From a bacterium (GTDB lineage Bacteria > Zixibacteria > MSB-5A5 > GN15 > FEB-12), in contig DAOUUR010000022.1 of assembly GCA_030668045.1 (NCBI GenBank), forward strand, positions 1 to 13,280: a stretch of DNA of 13,280 bases. The letters run 5' to 3'. Shown here in pieces: positions 1 to 7,112 of this stretch; the stretch's first letter is position 1; every line of letters begins with the position of its first letter. The notes beneath the pieces are model-generated. The model was not told the DNA's origin. It worked only from the letters and a program-made list of their open reading frames with translations, and ran no database searches. The position numbers and the translations under genes are program-made.

Positions 1-72
1 AGATGTTCTGTCGGGATTGAAGACTTTGAAGATCTGAAGGCTGACATCGAGCAGGCGTTGAAAAAAGTCTGA
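1..72 (+). CDS. C-terminal end of a Cys/Met-metabolism PLP-dependent enzyme (partial)
   Basis: Frame 1 is open from the window edge to a TGA at 70-72 and encodes 23 residues, RCSVGIEDFEDLKADIEQ followed by ALKKV. This closely matches the conserved C-terminus of the cystathionine gamma-synthase / gamma-lyase / O-acetylhomoserine sulfhydrylase family, usually written RLSVGIED.EDLI.DLEQAL. In that family the Arg of this motif, here the first residue in the window, binds the substrate alpha-carboxylate. The enzymes use pyridoxal phosphate in trans-sulfuration or direct sulfhydrylation in the cytoplasm. The tail alone cannot separate the subfamilies, so no symbol is given. Cys replaces the usual Leu after the Arg. 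The gene starts upstream of the window. Confidence 0.75.
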   Translation, partial: RCSVGIEDFEDLKADIEQALKKV

Positions 73-95
73 ACCGCTGTAGTTTCATCGATCGG

Positions 96-148
96 CGTCA
101 CCCAAACCAGATGGGCAAAGCAACCGGGGTAAGCCAGGGATATGACGG
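96..148 (+). ncRNA. Candidate c-di-GMP-I (GEMM-like) riboswitch core, minimal form
   Basis: A closing stem CGTCA (96-100) / TGACG (143-147) encloses elements that occur in the same order as in the c-di-GMP-I riboswitch consensus: AAACC (104-108), GGGCAAAGC (113-121), CGGGG (125-129), AGCCAGGG (132-139) and a final CGG (146-148). CCCA (101-104) can also pair with TGGG (112-115). GCAAAGC followed by CGGG and AGCC(A/G)GG is typical of GEMM-I RNAs. However, both peripheral hairpins are almost absent: no GNRA tetraloop or receptor is visible, and the usual GACGCAAAGC reads TGGGCAAAGC. The element is therefore minimal, degenerate or a chance match. It lies 23 nt after the upstream stop and about 250 nt before the kinase start. 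Confidence 0.35.
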
Positions 149-176
149 TATATGTGCAGACACTGCTAGTGCAAAT

Positions 177-191
177 CGTTCCACCGGAACG
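177..191 (+). other. Perfect small hairpin in the leader upstream of the histidine kinase
   Basis: CGTTCC (177-182) and GGAACG (186-191) form a 6-bp stem with a 3-nt loop. No T-run follows, so it is a poor intrinsic terminator. It could be the 3' end structure of the upstream PLP-enzyme transcript or part of the riboswitch-like leader. A second small hairpin, CGGCA (316-320) / TGCCG (324-328), lies just before the TATAAT box. The rest of the 323-nt gap at 73-395 shows no reading frame that I would call a gene. Confidence 0.35.
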
Positions 192-336
192 GACTCTTAA
201 TGTAGGCCTGAAAAACCCAAACGATAATCTCCCCCTTGAAGCTCCCGTTTTAAGGCAAGCTGGTACGATCGAACCGCCCTGATTTACCGGGGTCTCAAAA
301 AAAGATGGAGTTATCCGGCACATTGCCGACAACAAC

Positions 337-342
337 TATAAT
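337..342 (+). promoter_or_regulatory. Possible -10 box (TATAAT) for the histidine kinase / cheV pair
   Basis: A perfect TATAAT sits 54 nt before the GTG start at 396. No convincing -35 hexamer stands 16-18 nt upstream; the best T-rich match, TTATCC at 311-316, gives a 20-nt spacer. If the box is used, transcription begins near 349 and the riboswitch-like element at 96-148 would lie outside this transcript. That element would then need a promoter further upstream. Confidence 0.3.
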
Positions 343-395
343 AAAGCAATAGGCGGTTCTTTGGGCGGCAAGGACAACAGAGAGTCGGAGTACAG

Positions 396-1151
396 GTGGC
401 GCAGAAGCTTAAAAAAGACCAGCTGACAGACCGGAAAGCGGATGAACAAGAGGCTCTCCAGTTTGTCTCACTGGTGGTTCATGATCTTGAGGTCCCGCTG
501 GTGTCGCTTAAGACGCTGTTGCGTTTTCTCAATGATGATCGTTTCGATCCCAGCAAACCGACTCATCAAAAACTGCTCGAATCCAGCAAGATCGCGTTGG
601 AACGCGCCGAGGCGCTACGTGATGATCTACTTTCTTCCGCTCGGGCTTCAAGGCTGAAAATGAACGTCGGGATAGGCGATGTTGATCTCAAAGCGGCTGT
701 TACCGATGCCTGCATAATGGCACAGGCAGGCGCCGGTGAAAATGGTGTCACCATTCTCTATCGCCTCCCCTCCAATGCTATCACCGTCAAGGCCGATCAC
801 TTGCTTCTGGGACGTATTCTCGACAACCTGATCTATAACGCAACGCGACACACTCCGTCCGGTGGAGAGATCAACGTTGAGGTTATACAGAAAAAAACCA
901 CTGCTGAGATTGTCGTTTCCGATGGCGGTACAGGATTTGGCGAGGGAGTAGATCCGGAACAGTTATTTGAATTATATAACCAGGCCGATTACCGGTCCCG
1001 TGGCTTGACCCGGGGCGTTGGAATCGGACTGTATTTCTGCCGACTGGCAGTTACCGAAATGAATGGATCAATCAAAGCCGAAAACAGTAAGAATAGTGGA
1101 GCTGTGTTCCGGTGTAATCTACCAATAGGGGGTATCCCAGATGAAAAATGA
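396..1151 (+). CDS. Soluble sensor-less histidine kinase (HisKA-like + HATPase_c)
   Basis: This is a 251-aa cytoplasmic histidine kinase with no membrane segment and no PAS or GAF sensor. The dimerisation/phosphoacceptor region is at about residues 20-85. The H-box reads VVHDLEVPL, with phosphoacceptor His29 and the Pro34 typical of HisKA. The ATPase domain follows: N-box ILDNLIYNATRHTP (Asn144, Asn148), G1 box DGGTGFG (176-182) and G2 box GVGIGL (207-212). All expected catalytic motifs are present. The start must be GTG at 396, because an in-frame stop lies at 342-344 and the next Met is residue 90; GGAG at 387-390 can serve as ribosome-binding site. The 3' end overlaps the cheV-like gene by 11 nt, which suggests translational coupling. 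The partner is not proven. The receiver of that neighbour is the obvious candidate, and the missing sensor implies input from another protein. Confidence 0.85.
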   Translation: MAQKLKKDQLTDRKADEQEALQFVSLVVHDLEVPLVSLKTLLRFLNDDRFDPSKPTHQKLLESSKIALERAEALRDDLLSSARASRLKMNVGIGDVDLKAAVTDACIMAQAGAGENGVTILYRLPSNAITVKADHLLLGRILDNLIYNATRHTPSGGEINVEVIQKKTTAEIVVSDGGTGFGEGVDPEQLFELYNQADYRSRGLTRGVGIGLYFCRLAVTEMNGSIKAENSKNSGAVFRCNLPIGGIPDEK

Positions 1152-2094
1152 AGCTGAATCATATTTAAAAAGCGGGTCAAACGAGGTCCGTATTCTGGAG
1201 TACAAAGTCTCGGGCATAAGCTTTGGCATCAACATCCTGAAGGTCAACAAGATTGTTGCTGACCTGCATCTACAAACAAACGTCCCGGAGTCTCACGCTT
1301 CGGTGAGAGGCATTTTCGAGGACCGCGGCCTGATCATTCCTATAATTGACCTGGCCCACTTCCTCGGACTACCGCCGGTGGACACCAGCCAGCACAACAA
1401 GGTAATCATCACCGAGTTCTTTGAAGTCTCCGCCGGTTTCATGGCCGAGCGTGTTGAATGGATACATCATTTCAAGTGGGAAGATGTCATTGATTCCAAC
1501 AACGTTATGGGCGAATTTGACAATCGTTTTGTCCTGGGGATGGTCAAACCGACCGAGGACCACATTATTTCGCTACTGGATTACGAAGCAATTATCCTCG
1601 ACCTCAGCCCCAAACTTCGCCTGAGACAAAAAGCCGCAACGGCGCATATTGAATTCGACGGCGGCGGACGCAAAATCCTTGTGGCGGAAGACTCTGCTTC
1701 GGTAAGGGCGATGCTGGTCGCTGAACTTGGTGAATTTGGGTTTGAAGTTGACGCTGTTGGCGATGGCAAAGAGGCCCTCAAGCGTCTCAAAGGCACTGAC
1801 TATTTTATGGTGCTCTCCGATGTCGAGATGCCACAGATGGACGGCCTGGCCCTTCTTGCAACGATTCGCGACAACAACGCCGGTTGCGACCCCAACATCC
1901 CGGTAGTTGTCTACTCATCGATTGGCGACATGGGTATGAAAAAACGAGCAGAGTTTCTTAGAGCTAACGCTCACGTCACCAAGCTGAATATTCCCGAATT
2001 GCTGGAAAAGGTTCGAGAACTGGCCGACAATGAGGTCGCAGCACCGAAAAAGGCCAGAAAACCGAAAACAAAGAAACTAGAGCCGGTTGGGTAG
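1141..2094 (+). CDS. cheV: CheV-type chemotaxis coupling protein (CheW domain + receiver)
   Basis: This 317-aa protein has an N-terminal CheW-like domain (about residues 15-160; FGINILKVNKIV near 28-39, RGLIIPIIDLAHFLG near 62-76) and a C-terminal response-regulator receiver (about 177-295). The receiver keeps the acidic pair Glu183-Asp184, phosphoacceptor Asp227 in LSDVEMPQMDG, Ser259 at the Thr/Ser switch position and Lys281. CheV proteins bridge chemoreceptors and CheA and tune adaptation when the receiver is phosphorylated. Residues 303-313 form a Lys/Arg-rich tail (KKARKPKTKK), which I do not recognise from the family. Translation probably uses the GGGGG run at 1128-1132 inside the kinase gene. 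The 11-nt overlap with that kinase suggests one operon. CheA normally phosphorylates CheV; here the adjacent kinase is an alternative donor, which is inference. Confidence 0.9.
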   Translation: MKNEAESYLKSGSNEVRILEYKVSGISFGINILKVNKIVADLHLQTNVPESHASVRGIFEDRGLIIPIIDLAHFLGLPPVDTSQHNKVIITEFFEVSAGFMAERVEWIHHFKWEDVIDSNNVMGEFDNRFVLGMVKPTEDHIISLLDYEAIILDLSPKLRLRQKAATAHIEFDGGGRKILVAEDSASVRAMLVAELGEFGFEVDAVGDGKEALKRLKGTDYFMVLSDVEMPQMDGLALLATIRDNNAGCDPNIPVVVYSSIGDMGMKKRAEFLRANAHVTKLNIPELLEKVRELADNEVAAPKKARKPKTKKLEPVG

Positions 2095-2125
2095 CCGCAA
2101 GCGACCTCAACGCCGGATAAGAAAA

Positions 2126-2148
2126 AGGCAGGGCGCTTGACCCTGCCT
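2126..2148 (-). terminator. Intrinsic terminator of the beta-helix gene, possibly bidirectional
   Basis: AGGCAGGG (2126-2133) and CCCTGCCT (2141-2148) form a perfect 8-bp stem with a 7-nt loop between two convergent genes. Read on the minus strand, the stem runs directly into a T-run (complement of the A-run at 2122-2126), so the minus-strand gene has a standard terminator. On the plus strand no T-run follows. Termination after the cheV-like gene would therefore be weaker there. Confidence 0.75.
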
Positions 2149-2187
2149 CAATATACGTGTCTTGTCAGTAGTTAACCGAACGAGCAA

Positions 2188-3099
2188 CTACCCTTCTTCA
2201 AGCGAAATCCTGCCACTCGCAGTGCTGAGCAGAATCTCCGGAGCGTCCTTGCCTCTGGTGAAAACCTTCTTCACATACCGCTCACCGTGACGCCGGAATG
2301 TTTCCTCATCGTCAAAATCAATCGGTGAGTCGATCTGTCCACGTCGCTGTCTGCTTGTGAACTCGAAATATCCTTCAATCGGGTGACCATTATAGTCAAG
2401 CACGACACTACCGGATGCGGTCGAGACTGAGAGGTCTTCGGTCGGACTAGCGCCGAGAATGACCTGAACGTCACCAGACGCCGAGGAAAAATGACTGGGA
2501 TGCTCCAGAATTACACCTCTGACATCGATCTCTCCGGAAGCCACATCCACTTCAAACTCACCCTTACAATTTTCTGTCTCGATATCACCCGAAGCTGAGT
2601 TCAGGTTGAAGTCGCCGGTACAATCGATCATTTCTATATCACCCGAGGCCGTATTGAAATCAAACTCGCCGGTGCATCCTTCGAATCTGAGATCGCCGGA
2701 CGCTGTACTGACTTCAAACTCGCCGTCCATCTCTTCAATCGTAAGATCGCCCGAGGCCGACTCAAACCGGATTTCCGTACCTTCGGGGATAGCGATGACC
2801 CACTCGGAACTGCCGCTTGATGAACCATAAAACCGTTCCGACAACCGCAGCGAATTGGCCCGTTCCTTGATTATCGGCTCGAACGCATCTGATGGACGCA
2901 CCGATGCAAAGACCTGAACTTCGATTTTGCCGGACGTGCTTTTTGTAATCGTGCAATCACCGCTAACCGTCTCGATCCTGACCAACTGCTTGGCATCATA
3001 CGTCTCCGACAGCTTTTCCCCGCGCCGCGCCTGTACTGTCAACGATAGCACGACCATGATGGCCACAGCTACCATCGCAATTTTCCCATACACCTTCAT
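2188..3099 (-). CDS. Exported DUF4097-type beta-helix protein with ASGD repeats
   Basis: This is a 303-aa protein with a Sec signal peptide (hydrophobic core about residues 7-22, likely cleavage after VQA near residue 24) and no lipobox. The mature part is full of S-G-D turns. Four perfect tandem 18-residue units (115-186) begin ASGD(L/I) and share a G-(E/D)-F half-way; looser copies occur at 45-60, 187-215 and 227-235. This pattern fits the DUF4097 / putative-adhesin family of right-handed beta-helix proteins, whose function is mostly unknown. Cys142, Cys160 and Cys178 occupy the same repeat position, with Met124 in the first unit. A longer reading frame reaches 3168, but the start at 3099 is chosen because GGAGG lies 5 nt upstream and the signal peptide begins there. 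It stands alone on its strand. I infer an envelope location and assign no function. Confidence 0.75.
   Translation of the reverse strand: MKVYGKIAMVAVAIMVVLSLTVQARRGEKLSETYDAKQLVRIETVSGDCTITKSTSGKIEVQVFASVRPSDAFEPIIKERANSLRLSERFYGSSSGSSEWVIAIPEGTEIRFESASGDLTIEEMDGEFEVSTASGDLRFEGCTGEFDFNTASGDIEMIDCTGDFNLNSASGDIETENCKGEFEVDVASGEIDVRGVILEHPSHFSSASGDVQVILGASPTEDLSVSTASGSVVLDYNGHPIEGYFEFTSRQRRGQIDSPIDFDDEETFRRHGERYVKKVFTRGKDAPEILLSTASGRISLEEG
2542..2757 (-). repeat. Four tandem 54-bp units encoding ASGD beta-helix turns
   Basis: Residues 115-132, 133-150, 151-168 and 169-186 of the minus-strand protein align without gaps. Each starts ASGD and carries a G-E/D-F triplet at positions 12-14. Position 10 is Met, Cys, Cys, Cys in order. 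The nucleotide units have diverged at many third positions, so the repeat is old and held by selection on the protein. Confidence 0.8.
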
Positions 3100-3103
3100 A
3101 CGC

Positions 3104-3109
3104 TCCTCC
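3104..3109 (-). promoter_or_regulatory. Ribosome-binding site deciding the start of the beta-helix gene
   Basis: On the minus strand GGAGGA lies 4-5 nt before the ATG at 3099. The longer in-frame ATG at 3168 has no comparable site and would place 23 mostly polar residues before the signal peptide. A weak -10-like TAATAT (minus strand, 3128-3133) lies just upstream, with no good -35 at normal spacing. Confidence 0.6.
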
Positions 3110-3253
3110 ATTTGATTCTGCTTTTTCATATTAGAGTGTACGAGCCGGAGCCAATGAAGTTGCAGCAACCGAGACTGAAACCCATCAATGTGCCGACAAA
3201 ACCTAACCGACCGCCTCCCCTGCAGTTACTTGACAGGTCAGCATCATGGGGGA

Positions 3254-3274
3254 TGGTATAGATTTGATATACCA
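3254..3274 (+). promoter_or_regulatory. Inverted repeat TGGTATA-N7-TATACCA upstream of the porin operon (candidate operator/promoter)
   Basis: TGGTATA (3254-3260) and TATACCA (3268-3274) are perfect inverted arms with 7 nt between them, a layout typical of a dimeric repressor or activator site. A TTGACA hexamer stands upstream at 3230-3235. The left arm contains a possible extended -10 (TGGTATAGA), but the spacer from TTGACA is about 21 nt, so the promoter itself is uncertain. The site lies in the 343-nt gap between the divergent beta-helix and porin genes. The rest of that gap shows no gene; it contains only a weak hairpin (3380-3385 with 3396-3401, one G-T pair) in the presumed porin leader. 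Confidence 0.4.
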
Positions 3275-3442
3275 AATATGTACCATTAAAATCCCTCGAC
3301 TACGATGATTGGGTACCGATCAAGTTTAATCAAGAAACAAAGGGAGCCAAAATTACGAGAGAGACAAGAATAGAAATATCGGGAGTAGTTTATCGCTCTC
3401 GGAATAAGTTCCAATTCCAGGACCACTCAGAAGGAGGTTTGG

Positions 3443-4897
3443 ATGATTAAAACTGTTCTCTCGGGATGTCTGCCGTTCTTATTTGTTCTGCTAATATGTA
3501 GCAGCACAGGAAGAACACAGGATTTCGGACAACTTATGGATGCGGTCAGCAAGCTTGAGACCACTCTGAAGACAATGGTTGATAGCGAGACCGAGGCGAA
3601 AAAGCTTGAGGTCGCTGAATTGCGTCAGACAGTAGAGCAGGCACCGCAGGGAACAGTCGGAACCGGCAATCAGCCTCTCCTGACCCAACTGGCGTTGGAA
3701 GTCAAAGCGCTTCGTAATGAAGTTGATATGCTTTCAAAAGCAAAAACCACACCCTCGGCGACTGAATCCGGTCTGTTAACAATCGCTGAGGATATTGAAT
3801 ATCTCCGATCCGAGCTGGAACTGCTTCGGACAATGACCGGCGAAACCAGGAGGCAGTTGGCTTCCTTAGATGAGGACGGTTTCTACATACCACCGGAACA
3901 GAGCCCGGATCTTCAGCAGCTCTCGGAGAAACTAACACAGTTAAACAGTATGCTCAAGCAGACTGTCGGGCAGAATAACGCTGCAGCGAAGCCAAACCCA
4001 TCGGTGAAGCATGGTACGATTGCCATCAGCGGTTTAGTACACGAACATTTTGCCACGGGACCTGATGAAACGTCCACCTTTATCTCAAAGCGGGCTCGCT
4101 TGACTGTAAAAGGTGATATTAATGATTATGCCCAGATCAAGATTCAAGGTGAGTTTGCAAATACACCCAAGCTGCTGGACGGGCAGGTAGTAATCTCCCC
4201 TCATCGCCAGTGGTCATTCAGTGTCGGGCAGTACAAGCCGCCTTTTGGTACGGATTTCCTGATCTCGGCTAATGCCACGCCGTTTGTAAACAGGTCAATG
4301 GCCTCCGGGTTGGGAACCAATCGTGATGTCGGTGCCACTGTGTCATTCCGGCAGAAATTCAACAGCGATTATTCCCTGAAACTGACCGCCGGTGCGTTCA
4401 ACGGTTCGGGCATCAACACCTCGGATGTAAACAACTCGAAGAATTTCGTGGCCCGTGCCGATATCGATCTCGCCGGCATGTTCAAGATTGCGCCCAACGT
4501 CTATTTTGGCAAAACCAACGAAGTTGACGCGCTAAAGGAAAAGCTTGTTGATGTCGGAAGCTCATTGACATGGAAATGGCGACAAGAGATAGTGGAAGTA
4601 GAGTACATCCATTCCAAGCATGGTGATACCAAACGAGGCAGCTGGTATCTCTGGGGTGGCCACATGTTCTCTATTGGAACACCATTTCTACAGCAAATCC
4701 AATTGCTGGCCCGGTATGAACAGCATGATCTGGATGTGGATATCGACAACAACCGGACTGACCGGATCACCCTTGGAACCAATCTCTTCATTGATAAGAA
4801 ATATACGAAAATACAATTGAATTATCAGATCCATAATGAACAGGGAGCATCGGTGGACAATAATGAGTTCCTGATGAACTTCCAAGTTGCATTTTAG
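3443..4897 (+). CDS. Outer-membrane porin with N-terminal coiled coil (Porin O/P-like)
   Basis: The 484-aa product starts with a signal peptide (hydrophobic core about residues 5-20). A long predicted coiled-coil region (about 28-175, rich in L, E, K and Q heptads) and a short linker lead into a beta-barrel region (about 190-484). The barrel shows alternating polar and aromatic strands, the segment SFSVGQYKPPFG (258-269) characteristic of phosphate-selective-porin-like (Porin_O_P) barrels, and a C-terminal Phe, the outer-membrane insertion signal. It should form a diffusion channel in the outer membrane; the coiled coil probably extends into the periplasm, perhaps towards the peptidoglycan. 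Substrate cannot be read from sequence, and phosphate is not implied by the family name. AAGGAGG at 3431-3437 is an excellent ribosome-binding site. No terminator separates it from the chemoreceptor gene 74 nt downstream, so co-transcription is likely. Confidence 0.8.
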   Translation: MIKTVLSGCLPFLFVLLICSSTGRTQDFGQLMDAVSKLETTLKTMVDSETEAKKLEVAELRQTVEQAPQGTVGTGNQPLLTQLALEVKALRNEVDMLSKAKTTPSATESGLLTIAEDIEYLRSELELLRTMTGETRRQLASLDEDGFYIPPEQSPDLQQLSEKLTQLNSMLKQTVGQNNAAAKPNPSVKHGTIAISGLVHEHFATGPDETSTFISKRARLTVKGDINDYAQIKIQGEFANTPKLLDGQVVISPHRQWSFSVGQYKPPFGTDFLISANATPFVNRSMASGLGTNRDVGATVSFRQKFNSDYSLKLTAGAFNGSGINTSDVNNSKNFVARADIDLAGMFKIAPNVYFGKTNEVDALKEKLVDVGSSLTWKWRQEIVEVEYIHSKHGDTKRGSWYLWGGHMFSIGTPFLQQIQLLARYEQHDLDVDIDNNRTDRITLGTNLFIDKKYTKIQLNYQIHNEQGASVDNNEFLMNFQVAF

Positions 4898-4971
4898 GGA
4901 GGAGGAAAGACACAGGGGCGAATCAACAACAAGGCTGAAATGAAATGAGATGAATTAGAAGGAGTGTTATC

Positions 4972-7062
4972 ATGAGTTGGAAGAACCTTAAAATTGCCAA
5001 GAAACTGTATATCGGCTTTGGAACTGTATTGATCCTGGCCACAGCCATTGGCTACGTAGGCTGGAACGGCCTGATAACGGTTGAGCAAATGGTCACGAAT
5101 GCTGATGACGCCAACCGGCTCATCAAGTGGGCCAAGGATTGCCGTCAGCAGGAAAAAAACTACATCATGCGCGGTGACCAGAAGTATGTTGATCAAGTAC
5201 ATGAAACAGTTGACAAGATGTACGCGCAGGCAGATGAAACAAAAGCCCGTTTTGTGCACCAGGATGATATCGTAGCCATAGAAGAGGCACGTGGCTATAC
5301 CAAGGATTACGTCTCGGCGTTTGACGACTGGGTAACAATACGTAACGAAGCAGAAATCGCCCTGGAGGGCATGGTGGCGGCAGCGCGAATAGTCAATGAA
5401 GAAGCTGGTGCGCTCAGGGAGGGGCAGAAACAAAAGATGGAGGAGGAGTTCCTCCAGGGTGTGGTCCATGCCAAGCTTGCTGAACGCTGGGGCAAGGCTG
5501 ACGATGCCAACCGCCTGCTCAGGTACATGTTGGAGACCCGACAGGCAGAAAAAAACTGGATCATACGCAAGAACGATGAGTATGCGGAAACAGTCTTAAC
5601 TACGATTAATGAATTCGTCGAACAGTGTGAGTCAACCAGGTCCAAAATGAACCAGCAAGTAAACCTGGATCAGATTGATGCCATCATTGCCGCGGTGCGC
5701 GACTACGAAAGCGGGTTCAATAAATATCGCAGTCTCAATGAAGGGCAGCTTAAGGCAGATGAGGCCATGGTGGCGGCAGGCCGGGAAGCTGTCAGCACTC
5801 TTGATGATCTGCGTTCAGGGCAAAGAGACGAAATGTTAGCTGCTCAGACTTCGGCCATTACCATGGCCATCGGATTTGTCGCCGGTGCTATTCTACTGGG
5901 AGCTTTCATAGCCTTCGTTATCGCCCGGGGCATCTCCAACCCTGTGTCTCGTATGGCTTTTGTGGCCAAGGAAATTTCAACAGGCGACATTGATCACACG
6001 ATCGAGCTTGAGTCACAAGATGAAATCGGGAACCTGGCTGAAGCCTTCCGACGGCTTATCGACTATATGAAGGAGCTAGCGGGAGCGGCGGAGTCGATTG
6101 CTAAAAACGACCTCACCATTACAGTCGAGCCAAAATCCGAGAAGGATGTGCTGGGCAACTCCTTCAGCACTATGATCACCAACCTCATAGCCATGGTCAG
6201 ACAACTCGGCAATAGCTCCACTGAAGTGGCATCTGCTGCAACAGAAATTTCTTCTTCTGCTGAGCAGATTTCCAGAGGAGCTCAGAACCAGGAACAGCAG
6301 GTAACCCAGGTTTCAGCGGCGGTAGAGGAGATGACGGCAACAATCGTCGAATCATCCAAAAATGCCGGTGAAGCCAATGAGGGGTCAAAAGCTTCCGCTG
6401 ATACAGCAACAGTCGGTGGTCAGGTGGTTCAGGAAGCTATTGAAGGGATGAACAGAATCGCTATCGTGGTTCGCGAATCGGCCGAGAATATCAACAAGCT
6501 GGCATCGTCTGCTGACCAGATCGGCGAAATCATCGGCGTGATCGATGATATTGCTGATCAGACCAACCTTCTTGCTCTTAATGCAGCTATTGAAGCTGCG
6601 CGGGCCGGAGAACAGGGTCGCGGTTTCGCAGTGGTTGCTGATGAGGTTCGGAAACTCGCCGAGAGGACCGGTCAGGCTACTGGTGAAATCACCGAGATGA
6701 TCAAGGGTATCCAGCAGGGAACGCAGGAAGCTGTGAGTTCAATGGAAACCGGAATCAAAGAAGTCGATACCGGGCGTGATCTTACGGACAAGGCCGGCAA
6801 CAGCCTTACCGAGATTGTAAGTGGTTCACAGCGGATCATGGATATGATTCAACAGATTGCAACCGCCTCAGATGAACAGTCGGCGGCTGCCGAGCAGATC
6901 GCCAGAAATGTTGAACAGGTTTCCGCTGCAACTAAGGAATCAGCAGCAGGGGCTGGACAAGCAGCAACTGCGGCTGAAGAACTGAGCCGTAATGCTGATG
7001 GACTCCAGGAGATTGTGGGACGGTTCAAAATTTCTGAAGGCACCAAGGAGATGACTGCTTAA
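4972..7062 (+). CDS. Methyl-accepting chemotaxis protein with duplicated HBM-like sensor
   Basis: This 696-aa inner-membrane chemoreceptor has TM1 at about residues 12-31, a periplasmic all-helical sensor at 32-290, TM2 at about 292-318, HAMP at about 316-369, a second HAMP-like unit at about 370-411, and a signalling hairpin to about 686. The hairpin tip, with [18 protein letters not shown] (529-546) and [18 protein letters not shown] (549-566), is the canonical CheA/CheW-binding site. Likely methylation segments are near 449-461 and 665-673. No NWETF-type CheR tether is present. The sensor size and duplicated helical modules resemble the helical bimodular (HBM) domain of McpS-type receptors, some of which bind TCA-cycle acids; ligand assignment here is inference. 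A ribosome-binding site, AAGGAG, precedes the ATG. CheW follows 50 nt later, and a porin precedes it, apparently in one operon. Confidence 0.93.
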   Translation: MSWKNLKIAKKLYIGFGTVLILATAIGYVGWNGLITVEQMVTNADDANRLIKWAKDCRQQEKNYIMRGDQKYVDQVHETVDKMYAQADETKARFVHQDDIVAIEEARGYTKDYVSAFDDWVTIRNEAEIALEGMVAAARIVNEEAGALREGQKQKMEEEFLQGVVHAKLAERWGKADDANRLLRYMLETRQAEKNWIIRKNDEYAETVLTTINEFVEQCESTRSKMNQQVNLDQIDAIIAAVRDYESGFNKYRSLNEGQLKADEAMVAAGREAVSTLDDLRSGQRDEMLAAQTSAITMAIGFVAGAILLGAFIAFVIARGISNPVSRMAFVAKEISTGDIDHTIELESQDEIGNLAEAFRRLIDYMKELAGAAESIAKNDLTITVEPKSEKDVLGNSFSTMITNLIAMVRQLGNSSTEVASAATEISSSAEQISRGAQNQEQQVTQVSAAVEEMTATIVESSKNAGEANEGSKASADTATVGGQVVQEAIEGMNRIAIVVRESAENINKLASSADQIGEIIGVIDDIADQTNLLALNAAIEAARAGEQGRGFAVVADEVRKLAERTGQATGEITEMIKGIQQGTQEAVSSMETGIKEVDTGRDLTDKAGNSLTEIVSGSQRIMDMIQQIATASDEQSAAAEQIARNVEQVSAATKESAAGAGQAATAAEELSRNADGLQEIVGRFKISEGTKEMTA
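5101..5841 (+). repeat. Internal duplication of the chemoreceptor sensor (132-residue period)
   Basis: Residues 44-175 and 176-290 of the chemoreceptor are related. ADDANRL occurs at 44-50 and again at 176-182, and [10 protein letters not shown] (58-67) matches [10 protein letters not shown] (190-199), both offset by exactly 132 residues. Later helices are more diverged. The DNA is not near-identical, so this is an old module duplication, consistent with the two four-helix modules of an HBM-type sensor. Confidence 0.75.
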
Positions 7063-7112
7063 GCAGCAGGGCAATCCCCTGAATACCCATAATTATTTCG
7101 GAGGATTAAGAT

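Noticed and set aside
316..330. Sigma54 promoter before the kinase gene (CCGGCACATTGCCGA)
   Set aside because: GGCAC and TTGC occur but the spacing is far too short for the -24/-12 arrangement; the sequence is better seen as a small hairpin.
2188..3168. Longer version of the beta-helix gene starting at 3168
   Set aside because: The extra 23 residues are not signal-like, the start lacks a ribosome-binding site, and the ATG at 3099 has GGAGG at the right distance and a standard signal peptide.
4894..5469. 191-aa minus-strand open frame over the chemoreceptor start
   Set aside because: It lies antisense to a clear chemoreceptor, has no recognisable motif and no ribosome-binding site; it is a shadow frame.
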